Assembly (NCBI RefSeq): GCF_008710095.1
Contig: NZ_VYKJ01000016.1
Location: forward strand, 1-64,000
DNA: 64,000 nucleotides
Reading direction: 5' to 3'
Origin: Affinibrenneria salicis
Lineage (GTDB): Bacteria; Pseudomonadota; Gammaproteobacteria; Enterobacterales; Enterobacteriaceae
Shown: piece after piece, positions 16,635 to 25,449 of the stretch
Layout: every line of letters begins with the position of its first letter
Position numbering within the stretch: the first letter of the stretch is position 1
Position numbers and translations under genes: made by a program
Notes under the pieces: generated by a model
What the model was told of the DNA's origin: nothing
Seen by the model: the letters and a program-made list of their open reading frames with translations, nothing else
The model's database searches: none

Positions 16635-17900
16635 TTAAAGAGATGCTGACAGATAATTACTGATCCGTGCTCCCAGCCATTTTATAACCGGAACCGGCAT
16701 TGAATTGCCCAGCGCTTTATAACGCGGAGAATCTGGACAGTCCTGCGTCGTTTTCCCCCTCCAGGGAATACGCGTGTACTGATCGGGAAAGCCCTGCAAA
16801 CGTTCATACTCCACAGGCATCAGGCGGCGAACCGCATATTCACTGATGACGGCATGCAGGGTATGCGACGTATTATACAGGGGGTAGCACAATTCAGCCG
16901 AGAGGCCCGTATGATGCCCGCTATTTTTTGGGGTACGATGAATAATATTGCTGGCAATACAGGTCGCCGGAAAGACAACCAGATCATGCGCATCTTTATA
17001 ATCGCAGGCATTACAGGTGCTGCTGATAGGGCTGGCTTTGTATTCACCTAATCGCTGTTTGTTATAGACGATCGCGGACATGCATTTCTCGTCAGTACCT
17101 GCCGCAGAGGTTGGGGTAATCGTCGTCCGGACGCATCTGCCCGGCGCAGGATCCCTGCGCACGCTCGGTAACTCAAACAATATTTCGGCGGGATCGACGT
17201 GTTCTCCAGCACTTGCGATAACAAACAAACGCTTGCGGCGCTGGGCGAGTCCGAAATGTTGGGCATCGAGCACTCGCCATGCAATGGCCCTGTGGGCGCC
17301 ATACACACAACCTGCGCGGGGCCATTTGGGAATATGCCGACGGTATTTTTTCGACCAGCGCCAGAATGCCGAAGATTTTTGCGGCGTGGGTGGGAGACCG
17401 GGTCTGAATGGTATATCCGTGCCAGCCAGTCCGGCAAGGAAATGCCCAAAGGCGTTGGTGGCGTCACTGAGGACTCCGGGAACATTTTCCCACAGGATGA
17501 GTGCGGCATGTTTATTGTTCTCCTCTCGTTTAACATCAATGGCGTCAGCCAGCCGGATATACGCCAGAGTAAGTTGTCCACGCGGATCGGCCAGACCCCG
17601 TCTCATGCCGGCCACGCTGAAAGACTGGCAGGGTGTGCCTCCAACCAGAATATCCGGGGCGGGAATATCACCACTCGCGATCCTGTCGGCGAGCAGCGTC
17701 ATGTCGCCGTGATTAAGGATGCCGGGCCAGCGATAAGCTAATACTGCAGAAGGAAAAGGCGCTATTTCACTAAACCAGAGTGGTCTGAAGTGCAGGTTCT
17801 GCCATGCAACACTGACAGCTTCAATGCCACTACAGACAGATCCGTACGTTAATGTATTGTTTAATGTCACTGTTCCCCTCCGTATGGCTGGGATGCTCAT
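16635..17900 (-). CDS. C5-cytosine DNA methyltransferase
   Basis: This 421-residue enzyme has all hallmark motifs. Motif I is SVCSGIEAVSVAW at residues 21-33. Motif IV is GGTPCQSF with the nucleophile C91. Motif VI is ENVPG at 139-143. Late motifs include RRLMPVEYERLQGFP and ALGNSMPVPVIKW. The region between motifs VI and IX would hold the target recognition domain. It methylates cytosine in an unknown site. No restriction enzyme gene is adjacent, so it is an orphan modification enzyme, probably protecting the element from host restriction. A Com-like zinc finger gene sits 18 nt upstream in the same operon. Confidence 0.93.
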   Translation of the reverse strand: MSIPAIRRGTVTLNNTLTYGSVCSGIEAVSVAWQNLHFRPLWFSEIAPFPSAVLAYRWPGILNHGDMTLLADRIASGDIPAPDILVGGTPCQSFSVAGMRRGLADPRGQLTLAYIRLADAIDVKREENNKHAALILWENVPGVLSDATNAFGHFLAGLAGTDIPFRPGLPPTPQKSSAFWRWSKKYRRHIPKWPRAGCVYGAHRAIAWRVLDAQHFGLAQRRKRLFVIASAGEHVDPAEILFELPSVRRDPAPGRCVRTTITPTSAAGTDEKCMSAIVYNKQRLGEYKASPISSTCNACDYKDAHDLVVFPATCIASNIIHRTPKNSGHHTGLSAELCYPLYNTSHTLHAVISEYAVRRLMPVEYERLQGFPDQYTRIPWRGKTTQDCPDSPRYKALGNSMPVPVIKWLGARISNYLSASL

Positions 17901-17918
17901 GGCATTCGGTTAGGCAGC

Positions 17919-18056
17919 TCAGTGGCTGTGGGTGAAGTGATTGATGGTTTTACAACGCGGACACTTGATATGAAGGCTGGAGAATGGACCTGCAAAGGCC
18001 AGCAGGCGCTGACATTGCCCACACCGCAGGGGGTGTTCAGTTTTCTTTTCCGTCAT
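17919..18056 (-). CDS. com: Com-like zinc-finger translational regulator
   Basis: This 45-residue protein (start at 18056, preceded by GAGAGG) has two CxxC pairs: RCGQCQRLLAFAG and IKCPRCKTINHF, separated by about 20 residues. The spacing and the RCxxCxRLL / HIKCPRCK wording match phage Mu Com, which binds mom mRNA and opens its start site for translation. Here the next gene, 18 nt downstream, encodes a cytosine methyltransferase rather than Mom. I infer that Com controls methyltransferase translation in the same way. Confidence 0.8.
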   Translation of the reverse strand: MTEKKTEHPLRCGQCQRLLAFAGPFSSLHIKCPRCKTINHFTHSH

Positions 18057-18153
18057 GACTCCTCTCTTCGATAAGGATATGAAGTTGCATGATGAGACCA
18101 TGCAGAGAAAAGAGGTACTAGAAATTCAGACTGCCGGCGCGATAAATATGGAA

Positions 18154-18172
18154 AGCGCCCGTTAAGGGCGCT
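18154..18172. terminator. hairpin upstream of com
   Basis: AGCGCCC and GGGCGCT flank GTTAA. On the minus strand the stem is followed by TTTCC only, so termination would be weak. It separates the com-dcm operon from the upstream small gene. Confidence 0.4.
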
Positions 18173-18259
18173 GACAGGTGTTTGCCTGGAAATATAAGTG
18201 TAATAAATTCCCGGATATGATCTTACCAATCATACCAATCCGCATATGAGGAAGCTCAC

Positions 18260-18379
18260 ATGGAAATGATGCTGTGGTGGTCGGATTATCTGGACATCAG
18301 CCGCGAAGGATATGTCGCGCCGTATATTTTTGCGCGACAGCATAAGGCCGCGGGTACAGCCTGGCGGTTAATTCTCTGA
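18260..18379 (+). CDS. putative 39-residue small protein
   Basis: The ATG at 18260 has GAGGAAG 6 nt upstream, and the frame reads MEMMLWWSDYLDISREGYVA and ends LIL before TGA. It is followed at once by an intrinsic terminator. The combination of ribosome binding site, short frame and terminator supports a real small gene on the plus strand, opposite to most ICE genes. No family is recognised. Confidence 0.5.
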   Translation: MEMMLWWSDYLDISREGYVAPYIFARQHKAAGTAWRLIL

Positions 18380-18383
18380 CAGG

Positions 18384-18419
18384 AGCAGATCCTGACGAAC
18401 GGGATCTGCTTCTTTGCTT
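18384..18419 (+). terminator. intrinsic terminator after small ORF
   Basis: AGCAGATCC pairs with GGATCTGCT around TGACGAACG and is followed by TCTTTGCTTT. It lies 5 nt past the stop of the 39-residue frame. Confidence 0.65.
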
Positions 18420-18457
18420 TCTGAAAGGTTTTACCTTCGTATTTTCAACGATTAATC

Positions 18458-18504
18458 GGGAAACGTCTAAAATTATTCCGGCAGAATATTTTTAGGTCGT
18501 TACC
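18458..18504. repeat. imperfect copy of a 47-bp ICE palindrome
   Basis: This segment, read on the minus strand, aligns with the perfect palindrome at 36544-36590, sharing TATTGATAGG to its left and CTAAAAATATTCTGCC in the core, with a few substitutions and one indel. It sits just beyond the end of the recombinase gene. The two copies are in opposite orientations, 18 kb apart. Confidence 0.75.
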
Positions 18505-18688
18505 TATCAATACGGGAAGTTTTTTAAAGGAAAACTTATCGTCATAGCGACGATAAAAAATCTGCACCATAGGATGGTTTTCTGCCGACACGACACTGCG
18601 CCAGAACCCGATATTCCGGCTAACTGCACCAGTTGCCATCCGTCGGGAAAACGCAAGGTTGCACCAGAGACAAGAATCATCCATCGTT

Positions 18689-19558
18689 TCAACACCCATA
18701 AACCTGCGCCACATAACGCCCGCGCCCGTCGCCGTGGCCCAAATCCATCGCCGTCAGCGCCAGCGCCTCTTTTTCACTGAATCCCTGCGCCAGATAATGA
18801 CGAATGGCATCCTGCGCCCAGGCGTAGCGCAATGAATGCGGGGAATATGCGCCGGTCAAGCCGATACGCGACGCCTGACCGTGCCAGTATTTCATCGCAG
18901 TTTTCAGGTCGGGCCTGTCAATCAGCTTGCCGTTGCGGCTCTCTGCCACAGCCAGCGCATTTTCCAGCGCTTTTCTGACTGCGCCAGCATCCAGAATTAC
19001 CGTTTCGCGAGGCCGTCCGCCTTTAGTGCCGAACACCACGGTAAGCCGGGTTTCGCCGCGCTCCAGCGCCTGTTTCCACGTCCTGAGCGATTGCGCACAC
19101 TGCACTGCTTCCTGAGAGCGCAATCCCATCAACCTTGAAAGCTCCAGCGCCGCTGCCATCCCGGTGTTTTTTTCACGAGCGGTTTCCAGCGCCTGCCGGT
19201 AATGCTCCGCAGTAATGGCCTGCCGGGTGCCGTTACGGGATGCGCCGGATAAGCCGAGAGATTTATTGGACAGCCGTTCACTGGTGGCTAATCGATCACG
19301 CCCGGCTTGCTTCAGCAGACAGCGGAGCGCCGCCATTTCGTTTTGCAGGCTGCGTTTCTTTATGCCCTGCTCCAGTCGTTCCCGAACGTAATTCTCAATA
19401 TGTCGGGCTTTCAGTTGCTCCACCCGGCGGATCTGTACATTCTGTTCCAGCAAGCGCTCACAAAATCGCTGCGCCAGCGCCATGCGATCGTGGACGGTTT
19501 TATGACTGCCGCCCGCCTGCCGCGCCAGCGTTTTCATTTCCTGCTCCAGAATGCCCAT
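18689..19558 (-). CDS. tyrosine recombinase (ICE integrase-domain protein)
   Basis: This 289-residue protein has an N-terminal SAM-like core-binding domain (residues 10-90) and a catalytic domain with the arginine in LMGLRSQEAV, the HSLRYAWA box (HxxR), a late histidine in DLGHGDGRGRY and a C-terminal tyrosine in VAQVYGC. All tyrosine-recombinase catalytic positions are therefore represented. It lies inside the ICE backbone, not at an end next to a tRNA, so it may act on an internal site rather than as the element's excision integrase. The start has GGGGAAAGAG upstream. A 62-codon frame past its stop (18507-18695) is of doubtful reality. Confidence 0.8.
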   Translation of the reverse strand: MGILEQEMKTLARQAGGSHKTVHDRMALAQRFCERLLEQNVQIRRVEQLKARHIENYVRERLEQGIKKRSLQNEMAALRCLLKQAGRDRLATSERLSNKSLGLSGASRNGTRQAITAEHYRQALETAREKNTGMAAALELSRLMGLRSQEAVQCAQSLRTWKQALERGETRLTVVFGTKGGRPRETVILDAGAVRKALENALAVAESRNGKLIDRPDLKTAMKYWHGQASRIGLTGAYSPHSLRYAWAQDAIRHYLAQGFSEKEALALTAMDLGHGDGRGRYVAQVYGC

Positions 19559-19599
19559 TTTCTCTTTCCCCTTTTCATGATTGCCGCAACTCCAAAATC

Positions 19600-20050
19600 T
19601 GATACAACTTTTCCCCGGCGCGTAGGCCGATAGCCCCTGATATTCGTCGGGGCTGCGAACGATACCTGAGCGCCGGGGCGGCAGCCGTTGAGGTGTTGCG
19701 GGGCTTCGGTTGTGCTCTCTGAGCAGCCGCCAGCGTTAGCTGGTTATCCCCCGGATCGTCCTGATCCCCCTCCGGTATCGGTTCAAGTTCTCCTGTGAGT
19801 GAAAGTGGGTTGAATCACGGTGTCAGAATCCCGCCGTGCGTTGGCGCAGTTGAATTGTCTGGTGCAGTAACATGGCGCTGGTGCGTCACTTTCCCGCTCG
19901 GCGCGGTTAAAGTGACGCACTGGACTGGCGCAGTGAGTGAAAATTGAAATTTTGGTGCAGGATTGCGGTCACGCGACAGCAAAGCCTACGTCAATGCAGG
20001 CCGCAGCCCGTTATAAGGGAGCTGACGCTCCGGTTCAGGGAGCGTCAGTA
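19600..20050. repeat. repeat-rich intergenic region (candidate origin or recombinase-binding site)
   Basis: About 450 bp with no gene. It contains a perfect 12-bp inverted repeat GTGCGTCACTTT/AAAGTGACGCAC with a 16-nt spacer (19881-19920), a second hairpin AGCCCC/GGGGCT near 19634-19655, and several copies of a TGGCGCAG/TGGTGCAG motif (near 19842, 19859, 19923 and 19951). Such clusters are typical of origins of transfer or replication and of recombinase arm sites; which applies here is undetermined. Confidence 0.5.
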
Positions 20051-20051
20051 T

Positions 20052-20354
20052 TTACAGTACAAATCCGTAGTGAGAACCATCCGGCAGTTCAACATCAAGG
20101 CGCAGTTTGCCGCCGGTCGCCTCAACGTAACGTTTAAGCGTGGACAGTTTCAGGTCGCGGCCCGGTTTTTCCATACCGGCAACGGTAGGCTGCCTGATGC
20201 CCAGAGCCTGCGCCATTTCAACCTGTGTTTTTTGCACTATCTCACGCAGTTCGGCAAGGTGGATGTTGAGCAGGATGTCCGCCGACATCGCCTGAGCGTC
20301 GGCCACGACTTCCGGTTTTTCATCCGCAAGAAGCTGTTCGAGCGTTCTGCCCAT
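20052..20354 (-). CDS. higA: HigA-like antitoxin (XRE family)
   Basis: This 100-residue protein has a Xre helix-turn-helix at about residues 32-85, with LREIVQKTQVEMAQALGIRQPTVAGME as its core. The start at 20354 is chosen because AAGGAG, located inside the end of the toxin gene, is 7 nt upstream. It neutralises the toxin and represses the operon through the helix-turn-helix. The order toxin-then-antitoxin is that of HigBA. A short palindrome was not searched in detail. Confidence 0.88.
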   Translation of the reverse strand: MGRTLEQLLADEKPEVVADAQAMSADILLNIHLAELREIVQKTQVEMAQALGIRQPTVAGMEKPGRDLKLSTLKRYVEATGGKLRLDVELPDGSHYGFVL

Positions 20355-20358
20355 CGCG

Positions 20359-20712
20359 TTACTCCTTATCATCTAATGTCTTCAGATAATTCGTGAATTC
20401 CCGGTCAGCAACCGGGATCATCTGGTCATAAAAACGTTTTTCATTGCCGACCTTGTTACCGCCGCAAAGCAGAATGCCGGTTAGGTAAGGATCGAAGGCG
20501 AAAAACACCCGTATCGGATCGCCCCGGCTCTGAACGCGTAGTTCTTTCATGTTGCTGTAGCGAGAGCCTTTAATCGTATCGGCATAAGGTCTGGGCAAAC
20601 CCGGCCCTTTTTGCCGCAGAACGATAAGCGACGCCAGCACGTTGGTTCGATCGATGGTACTGAGTGAACTGAACCAGCCGTCAAATATGTCCGTTGTTTT
20701 AATCGTCCACAC
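20359..20712 (-). CDS. higB: HigB/RelE-like toxin
   Basis: This 117-residue RelE-superfamily mRNA interferase carries the typical IFDGWFSSL N-terminal helix, LPRPYADTIKGSRYSNMKELRVQ middle and a PIRVFFAFDP strand. The C-terminal NEKRFYDQMIPVADREF helix has the usual basic and acidic pattern. It starts the higBA operon and ends 4 nt before the antitoxin ATG. The pair looks intact and may stabilise the otherwise decaying ICE. Confidence 0.9.
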   Translation of the reverse strand: MWTIKTTDIFDGWFSSLSTIDRTNVLASLIVLRQKGPGLPRPYADTIKGSRYSNMKELRVQSRGDPIRVFFAFDPYLTGILLCGGNKVGNEKRFYDQMIPVADREFTNYLKTLDDKE

Positions 20713-21124
20713 AGGACCTCCTTATTAATATAGCGTAAAGCCTATATAGGTACAAAGCGATAATGAAGAGACTGAAGTCGCCCAAGGCGAAATGCATTCC
20801 TCTTTACCGGGAAACTAAAGGCGTATTCCAGTCATCATTACATGTTGTGTAAATGCGTCGTCGCTTTGCGGCGCAGGCCTCAAAAACAGCGGGAAGGTGA
20901 AGCAGAGTAGAGAATGACCTTAACCGCAATGCGGTCCGGCATTTTCAAAGGTTGATGCCGGTAAAAAGGCGACCATCCTGATACATCAGGCGCTTCTCTC
21001 AGGTCATGAAGCATTTTGTGCCGGTGGGATATTACTGCTCAGCACAAGGTGCAGATAAGAGAAAACTGTTTTTCCCTTTTAAAGGATTATTGGTCGATTT
21101 TTGGCAATCTGATAAACAGGAAAC
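20713..21124. other. intergenic region upstream of higBA
   Basis: About 410 bp lie between the higB start and the terminator of the ner-like gene. The higBA promoter should be near 20720-20760, where TATATAGG and short repeats occur. I see no gene in the remainder. Confidence 0.4.
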
Positions 21125-21152
21125 GGCGCAGAACCCGTATCGGATCTGCGCC
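21125..21152 (-). terminator. hairpin after ner-like gene
   Basis: GGCGCAGA and TCTGCGCC form an 8-bp stem around a 12-nt loop. On the minus strand GTTTCCTGTTT follows, so it is a weak to moderate terminator 10 nt past the ner-like stop. Confidence 0.5.
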
Positions 21153-21161
21153 GGTGGAACA

Positions 21162-21368
21162 TCAATGGTAGCGAGAAGGCCAGATTTGCTCAGGCGCGAC
21201 GCCCAGCGCTTCAGCAATCAGCCTTTCCCCTTTGGGCCAGTGTTTTGTCAACGCATTCGCCAGCGTGGAAGAGGCCAACCCTGCGTTACGCGAAACCGCT
21301 GCCATCGACGTTCCGCGCTTTTTCAGCGCCGCAATAATATCGGCGGGATGCCAGTCCTGTTGGTTCAT
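21162..21368 (-). CDS. Ner/Nlp-like DNA-binding regulator
   Basis: This 68-residue protein resembles phage Mu Ner and enterobacterial Nlp/SfsB: DWHPADIIAALKKRGTSMAAVSR followed by LASSTLANAL and a conserved IAEALGVAPEQIWPSRY tail. These small helix-turn-helix proteins regulate phage early promoters or host sugar genes. Its ATG overlaps the stop of the upstream 153-residue gene by 4 bp, so the two form an operon. It may be the ICE's lysogeny-type switch regulator. Confidence 0.88.
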   Translation of the reverse strand: MNQQDWHPADIIAALKKRGTSMAAVSRNAGLASSTLANALTKHWPKGERLIAEALGVAPEQIWPSRYH

Positions 21369-21826
21369 GCGGTCACCTCATCAATGCATTTCACGCCGTC
21401 AGCAGTGCGTATCCAGCGCGGAGCTTTCAATTCAGCGGCAAAGTAATCAACCAGTTCTGCCAGGAGCCAACACAATTGTTCTTCCGCTTGTGGCGGAAAC
21501 ATCCGGCAAAGCAGAAGCTGAGTCAGGGTAAAACAGTAATCGCAAAGCGTATCCGCATCAGGGGCAAAACGAGGAGAGTTTGTGGGCAAGGTATCAACGG
21601 TCAGACTGTCTATCAGGTGAGGCGGAATAGGATCGCGCAGGCCCGGTTTTAACAGCGCAAGCGCGGCGGCGAGCCTTCCGCACAGTGCCATTTTTAGCGC
21701 CGGATCGTAGCTTTCTGCCTGAGTCTCTGCGAGCTTTTCGCAGCGGTCTGCCAGTACGGTGAAATCCGTGGCGGCGCTGAAAGGAACGGTAAGTAACGGG
21801 TGAGTCTGGGTGAGGATTGTAGCCAT
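21365..21826 (-). CDS. ICE hypothetical protein (153 aa)
   Basis: This protein starts MATILTQTHPLLTVPF after GGAGGCTGCCAAT. It is predicted to be helical, with several short hydrophobic segments and a cluster of cysteines (DYCFTLTQLLLCRMF). No family function is known to me; similar proteins lie next to ash/Icd-like C4-type leaders in enterobacterial prophages and ICEs. It is co-transcribed with the Ner-like gene. Confidence 0.65.
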   Translation of the reverse strand: MATILTQTHPLLTVPFSAATDFTVLADRCEKLAETQAESYDPALKMALCGRLAAALALLKPGLRDPIPPHLIDSLTVDTLPTNSPRFAPDADTLCDYCFTLTQLLLCRMFPPQAEEQLCWLLAELVDYFAAELKAPRWIRTADGVKCIDEVTA

Positions 21827-21829
21827 ATT

Positions 21830-21990
21830 GGCAGCCTCCTGTAACGGGTAATCAACCCACCACCGAAGAGACCAATCTTGTGGGTGGTGGACTGGACGGA
21901 GTTGGTCTTACCGGCGTTACAGGAACCGGCGCATCTTTCGATGCCCCCGCCCAGCCCACCATAATTCAATAGTTGTGCTGGATTTACGGT
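21830..21990 (-). ncRNA. C4/CI-like antisense RNA leader (P4/P1 immunity type)
   Basis: The minus strand from about 21990 to 21830 reads as a leader with GGCTGGGCGGGGGCATCGAAA, CCGGTTCCTGTAACGCC, a short CCACCACCC/GGTGGTGGG pair and CCCGTTACAGGAGGCTGCC just before the 153-residue gene. These blocks resemble C4-type antisense RNA leaders of enterobacterial satellites, in which short complementary segments pair to cause early termination. The segment also encodes the Icd/Ash-like frame (NYGGLGGGIERCAGSCNAG) that accompanies C4 RNAs. Identification is from memory of the family pattern. Confidence 0.5.
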
Positions 21991-22691
21991 ATAAAAAAAG
22001 ACGCAAGGCGCGTCATATACCGCCTGTAACAATTCGGGAGACCAATCCCGGCACCTGATTTTGCAGATGCGCTTAAAAGATACTGCTTTCTGTTAGCAGT
22101 AGCAAGCGGGGTTTTTAGAGATAGATCGCAGAAAATAAAAACGTTATTGATGAGTCTATAACCAGCTAATAAATAACGGTTTGAGTGACGATGTAGCCTA
22201 TCAAAAATATAAAAAAACGCTCATAATACCTGACGTCAGGTTCTCTGTGTTTTCTTGTTACTATGTTTTTTTTGATTGCTGCTCATGTTCATAAATGTCG
22301 ATGGCTCTATATGCAAATATTCCTTACAAGAAATTAATAGTGACATTTTGAGTTTTTTTGAGGATCTCTGTGTAGCCAGAAAGACAGATTGGTGACATTA
22401 TCATTCATTCAAATAAAAAGATACTTATGATTATAATAAAAATATGAAATATTAGTTCTGCAAGAGCAAATGATTAAGATTATGGTGTCCGGATTTGCGG
22501 AACAGATTGAAACATATCCCGAACTGAACGATTTCATCTCAATACAGAGCTATACAGCTTTATCTTATGCGGCACACTTAATTGTGTGCGATGGTTTTCC
22601 GCAATTTCCAGCGTTGAATAATATACTGCGCGATTATTTAAAATGATTATCCAGCGCTATTTCCGAGGAGACAATAACGCTTGTCCGTACA
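21991..22691. other. AT-rich intergenic region
   Basis: About 700 bp of low G+C between the C4-like leader and the lipoprotein gene. It should contain the promoter for the leader RNA. Apart from the small frame at 22470-22646, nothing is recognisable. Confidence 0.4.
22470..22646 (+). CDS. putative 58-residue small protein
   Basis: An uninterrupted frame begins MIKIMVSGFAEQIETYPELN and ends NNILRDYLK before TGA. Residue composition is balanced and looks coding, unlike the surrounding AT-rich noise. The ribosome binding site is weak (AAGAG). It could be a real small protein or the C-terminal fragment of a lost gene. No family is recognised. Confidence 0.4.
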   Translation: MIKIMVSGFAEQIETYPELNDFISIQSYTALSYAAHLIVCDGFPQFPALNNILRDYLK

Positions 22692-23195
22692 TTAAAACAT
22701 GCCGTTCTGGTTGGCACTGGTTTGCGGCACGGGCTGCACTACGTCCCAATGTTCTACAATCTTCCCGTTGTCAACGCGCAGGATATCGACAACAGCATTT
22801 CCAGTATCTTGCGGATCGTTTTTAGCGAAAACATGCAGATAGACCAGATCGCCGTCGGTCGAGGTGCGAATGATGTGGCTTTCAGCATTCGGATAACTTG
22901 CAAAATAGTCCCGGAGCGTGGTTATAAGCGCTTCCCGGCCTGTCGCGATGAACGGATTATGCTGGATGTAATCTTCGCTCAGATATTGATACGCCAGATC
23001 CACATTGTGGTTGATTAAAACGGCGGTATAAAACTCAATCACCAGCGCCCGGTTTTGTTCTTCCTGAGCCAGGTTTCTTTGACTGCTTTGCGTTAACTCC
23101 GTCGGGGCAGGTGACTGAGCTTGCCTCTGGGTACAGGCAGACAGCGACATCGTCAGGCAGAACACGCAAGCAATAACAATAAATCGTGGTTTCAT
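22692..23195 (-). CDS. SnoaL-like (NTF2 fold) lipoprotein
   Basis: This 167-residue protein (ATG at 23195, GGAGAG upstream) has a lipoprotein signal with the lipobox LSAC (cysteine at about 21) and a SnoaL-like domain: NRALVIEFYTAVLINHNVDLAYQYL, YIQHNPFIATGREAL and VVDILRVDNGKIVEHWDVVQ. Such domains bind small molecules or act as ester cyclase-like enzymes. The lipid anchor places it in the periplasm or outer membrane. It looks like cargo rather than ICE backbone. It is separated from the IS cluster by about 290 bp of non-coding DNA. Confidence 0.85.
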   Translation of the reverse strand: MKPRFIVIACVFCLTMSLSACTQRQAQSPAPTELTQSSQRNLAQEEQNRALVIEFYTAVLINHNVDLAYQYLSEDYIQHNPFIATGREALITTLRDYFASYPNAESHIIRTSTDGDLVYLHVFAKNDPQDTGNAVVDILRVDNGKIVEHWDVVQPVPQTSANQNGMF

Positions 23196-23483
23196 CTTGT
23201 TCGCTCTCCAGTTCGACAAAAATATCGGCTTTCCTACCGGAATCATACCAGCATCGTGGCCAATTCCGTCGTATATATTTGGCGGCGTCTTCCTGTCAGG
23301 ATAGAAAGCCAAGCCTGGTCAGATGGTTGACGGGGGAATGTACGTTTTCTTCATGGTGCGAAATTCGCCATGACCAGGTGTCCGAGGCCTACTTCGGTAT
23401 AGATACGCCGTGGGGGCGCATAACCGGGAGGCTGGGCGGGACTCATCAATTCATCGATGGCGGCGTTGCGGCGCACACCTCGG

Positions 23484-25449
23484 TGTGATCTATCCTTGAT
23501 TTAGCACCCATCTTGTTTTCAAATCAATTAACGAAAGCGAGGTCACTATGGCAAGACAACAATATACCCCGGATTTCAAGTGCAGCGTCGTGGCATTACT
23601 GTTCGAAAGCGGTAAATCCGTTGCGCGCATGGCACAGGAGTTCGATATCAAAGAGAACACATTCTACATCTATGGACTATCTCCGTTTTGCAAGTACTGA
23701 ATCTAGTTTTGGGTTGTTGCTTACATCTATCCGGCATAAGGAAAGCCTGTGCCCAAATGGGTAATCCGCACACAATCTCCTCAACAACTGGACGGCCTCT
23801 AAGGCCAGTGTAAAAATCAGGTTCCGATTGTGCAGGTGCAACCTGTCACCATTTATCAGTACGCAGCAACTTTTCTGGCTGGGTATTAACTTCCGGCTGC
23901 TTGATATTCGGTATCATTTCTCAGCATCGACCAGATTATTCTCGCGTTCTTGTTAGCTAGTGCCACTGTCGTTTTATTAAACCCTCGCCGTTCCTTTACC
24001 CACTGATGCTGATAGCCATCAGTGTTATTCTTGGCAACCCATGGCGCCATGAATAAAAAGTGTCCGTAAATGCTTGTCGTCTTTTTTAGTCATATTCATT
24101 AGCACTTGCCTGTCGCCACTTGAGTGCTGTCGAGGAACCAGACAAAGCCATGCGGCAAAGTGACGACCATTTTTAAATTCAGTTCCTTTGCCAATCGCGG
24201 CAACAACAGCCTTGGCCGTTTTAGGACCAATACCTTTAACTTTGGCAATGCGCTGACAGGCATCTGATTGCCTGAATACAGCATCGATTTCTTTATTAAA
24301 AAAGTTTATATGACGCCTAATATAGTTAAAGAGATCATAGAGTTCTGCAATTGTTCTGCGTATTCTTGTACTGAGTCCATTTTCTGCATCGTTGGATGCA
24401 TCAGAGACACTGCTATGGCCCGTGTTTCATTACCGTCATTTTTTGCCCACGGATAAAGGGTTTTACATATGAAGGGTTGATGACCTTTACTTTATGCCCC
24501 AGTTTTTCAAACTCTCGCTGCCAGTAAAATGCCCCTGTGGATGCTTCAATGGCAATCAAACAGACCGGAATATTAGCCACCGTCTGGAGTAATTCTTTTC
24601 GGCCGATACGGTTTGAATAAACCGGCTTACCGACCTGGTTTAACCCGCAGAGCTGAAAGACATTTTTAGCCAGATCAATACCCGGAAATATGATATTCAT
24701 GGTAACTCTCCTGCTGAACGTATTTCGTACAGTTAACCGCAATGGGGGAGGAGGTAGTCCATCCCATTGACTGGAAAAAAACGTTATCAGGATCAGAAGG
24801 ATGTTGCTTTTTCTAATTCGCCCCACCTATCCGAACAGAAACGAGGAATTCGCCGTCTTATAAGCCAAAATTTCCGAACTGGAAGAGGATAAACCTATCC
24901 TGAAAAAAGTGGCGGTGTTCCTGGCGCGGGAAAGCTGCTGAGATACGCTATGGTCGCTCAGTTACCAGCTTTCCATGCCGCAACCTGTGGACGGCGGAAG
25001 GCTGGCTGTATCTGGCGGTGGTTATCGACCTGTATTCACAGCGGGTGATTGGGGAGCGATGTCGGAACTGATGAAAGCGGAACTGGTGTGTTATGTGCTG
25101 AAAATGGCGCTGTGGCTGTGGGAGATGCTGCGCGGAGTGATAGTGTACCCAGTACTGTTCCCATGACTATCAGGAAGTTATGAATGATAATGGTCTGACA
25201 TGCAGCATGAGTGCTAAGGGGGGCGGCTATGACAACGCCTGTGCGGAAAGTTTTTTCCATAGTCTGAAAGTGGACGCTATCCACGGGGGAACAGTTCAAC
25301 ACGCGGGAGAAGATGAAATCGACGGTATTCGACTATATTAAGATTGATGACAACCGGCATCGGCGATATAGCCGCCAACGGCGTGCTAAGCCCGGTGCAA
25401 TTTGAAAAGAAACCTCGCTTAAGGCGATGTCCACCGTTACTGGGCAAGA
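23484..25449. mobile_element. nested IS cluster: IS3-family remnants split by an IS110-family element
   Basis: At 23538 a truncated IS3-type orfA begins MARQQYTPDFKCSVVALLFE and stops at 23699. At 24848 the C-terminal part of an orfA resumes (AKISELEEDKPILKKVAVFLARE). From 24985 a deleted orfB related to the element at 599-1839 follows, ending with the IS3 right repeat (GTTACTGGGCAAGATCA) at 25449. Between them sits a degraded IS110 element. The right end abuts the broken topB gene directly. Confidence 0.8.
23900..24700 (-). pseudogene. IS110-family transposase, inactivated
   Basis: The N-terminus MNIIFPGIDLAKNVFQLCGL with the DEDD-type first aspartate is intact down to about 24413 (IAIEASTGAFYWQREFEKLGHKVKVINP). 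After that the C-terminal transposase domain is in other frames: DACQRIAKVKGIGPKTAKAV, then WLCLVPRQHSSGDRQ and VALANKNARIIWSMLRNDTEY near 23930. Several frameshifts and an internal deletion inactivate it. Confidence 0.82.

Noticed and set aside
16635..18056. Complete restriction-modification system
   Set aside because: The methyltransferase has no endonuclease gene beside it; the small upstream gene is Com-like.
18507..18695. 62- and 89-codon frames between the recombinase and the palindrome
   Set aside because: They overlap in different frames, have weak start signals and no family resemblance; possibly a decayed gene, but not supported.
19881..19920. Intrinsic terminator
   Set aside because: The 12-bp inverted repeat has a 16-nt spacer and no T-run on either side.
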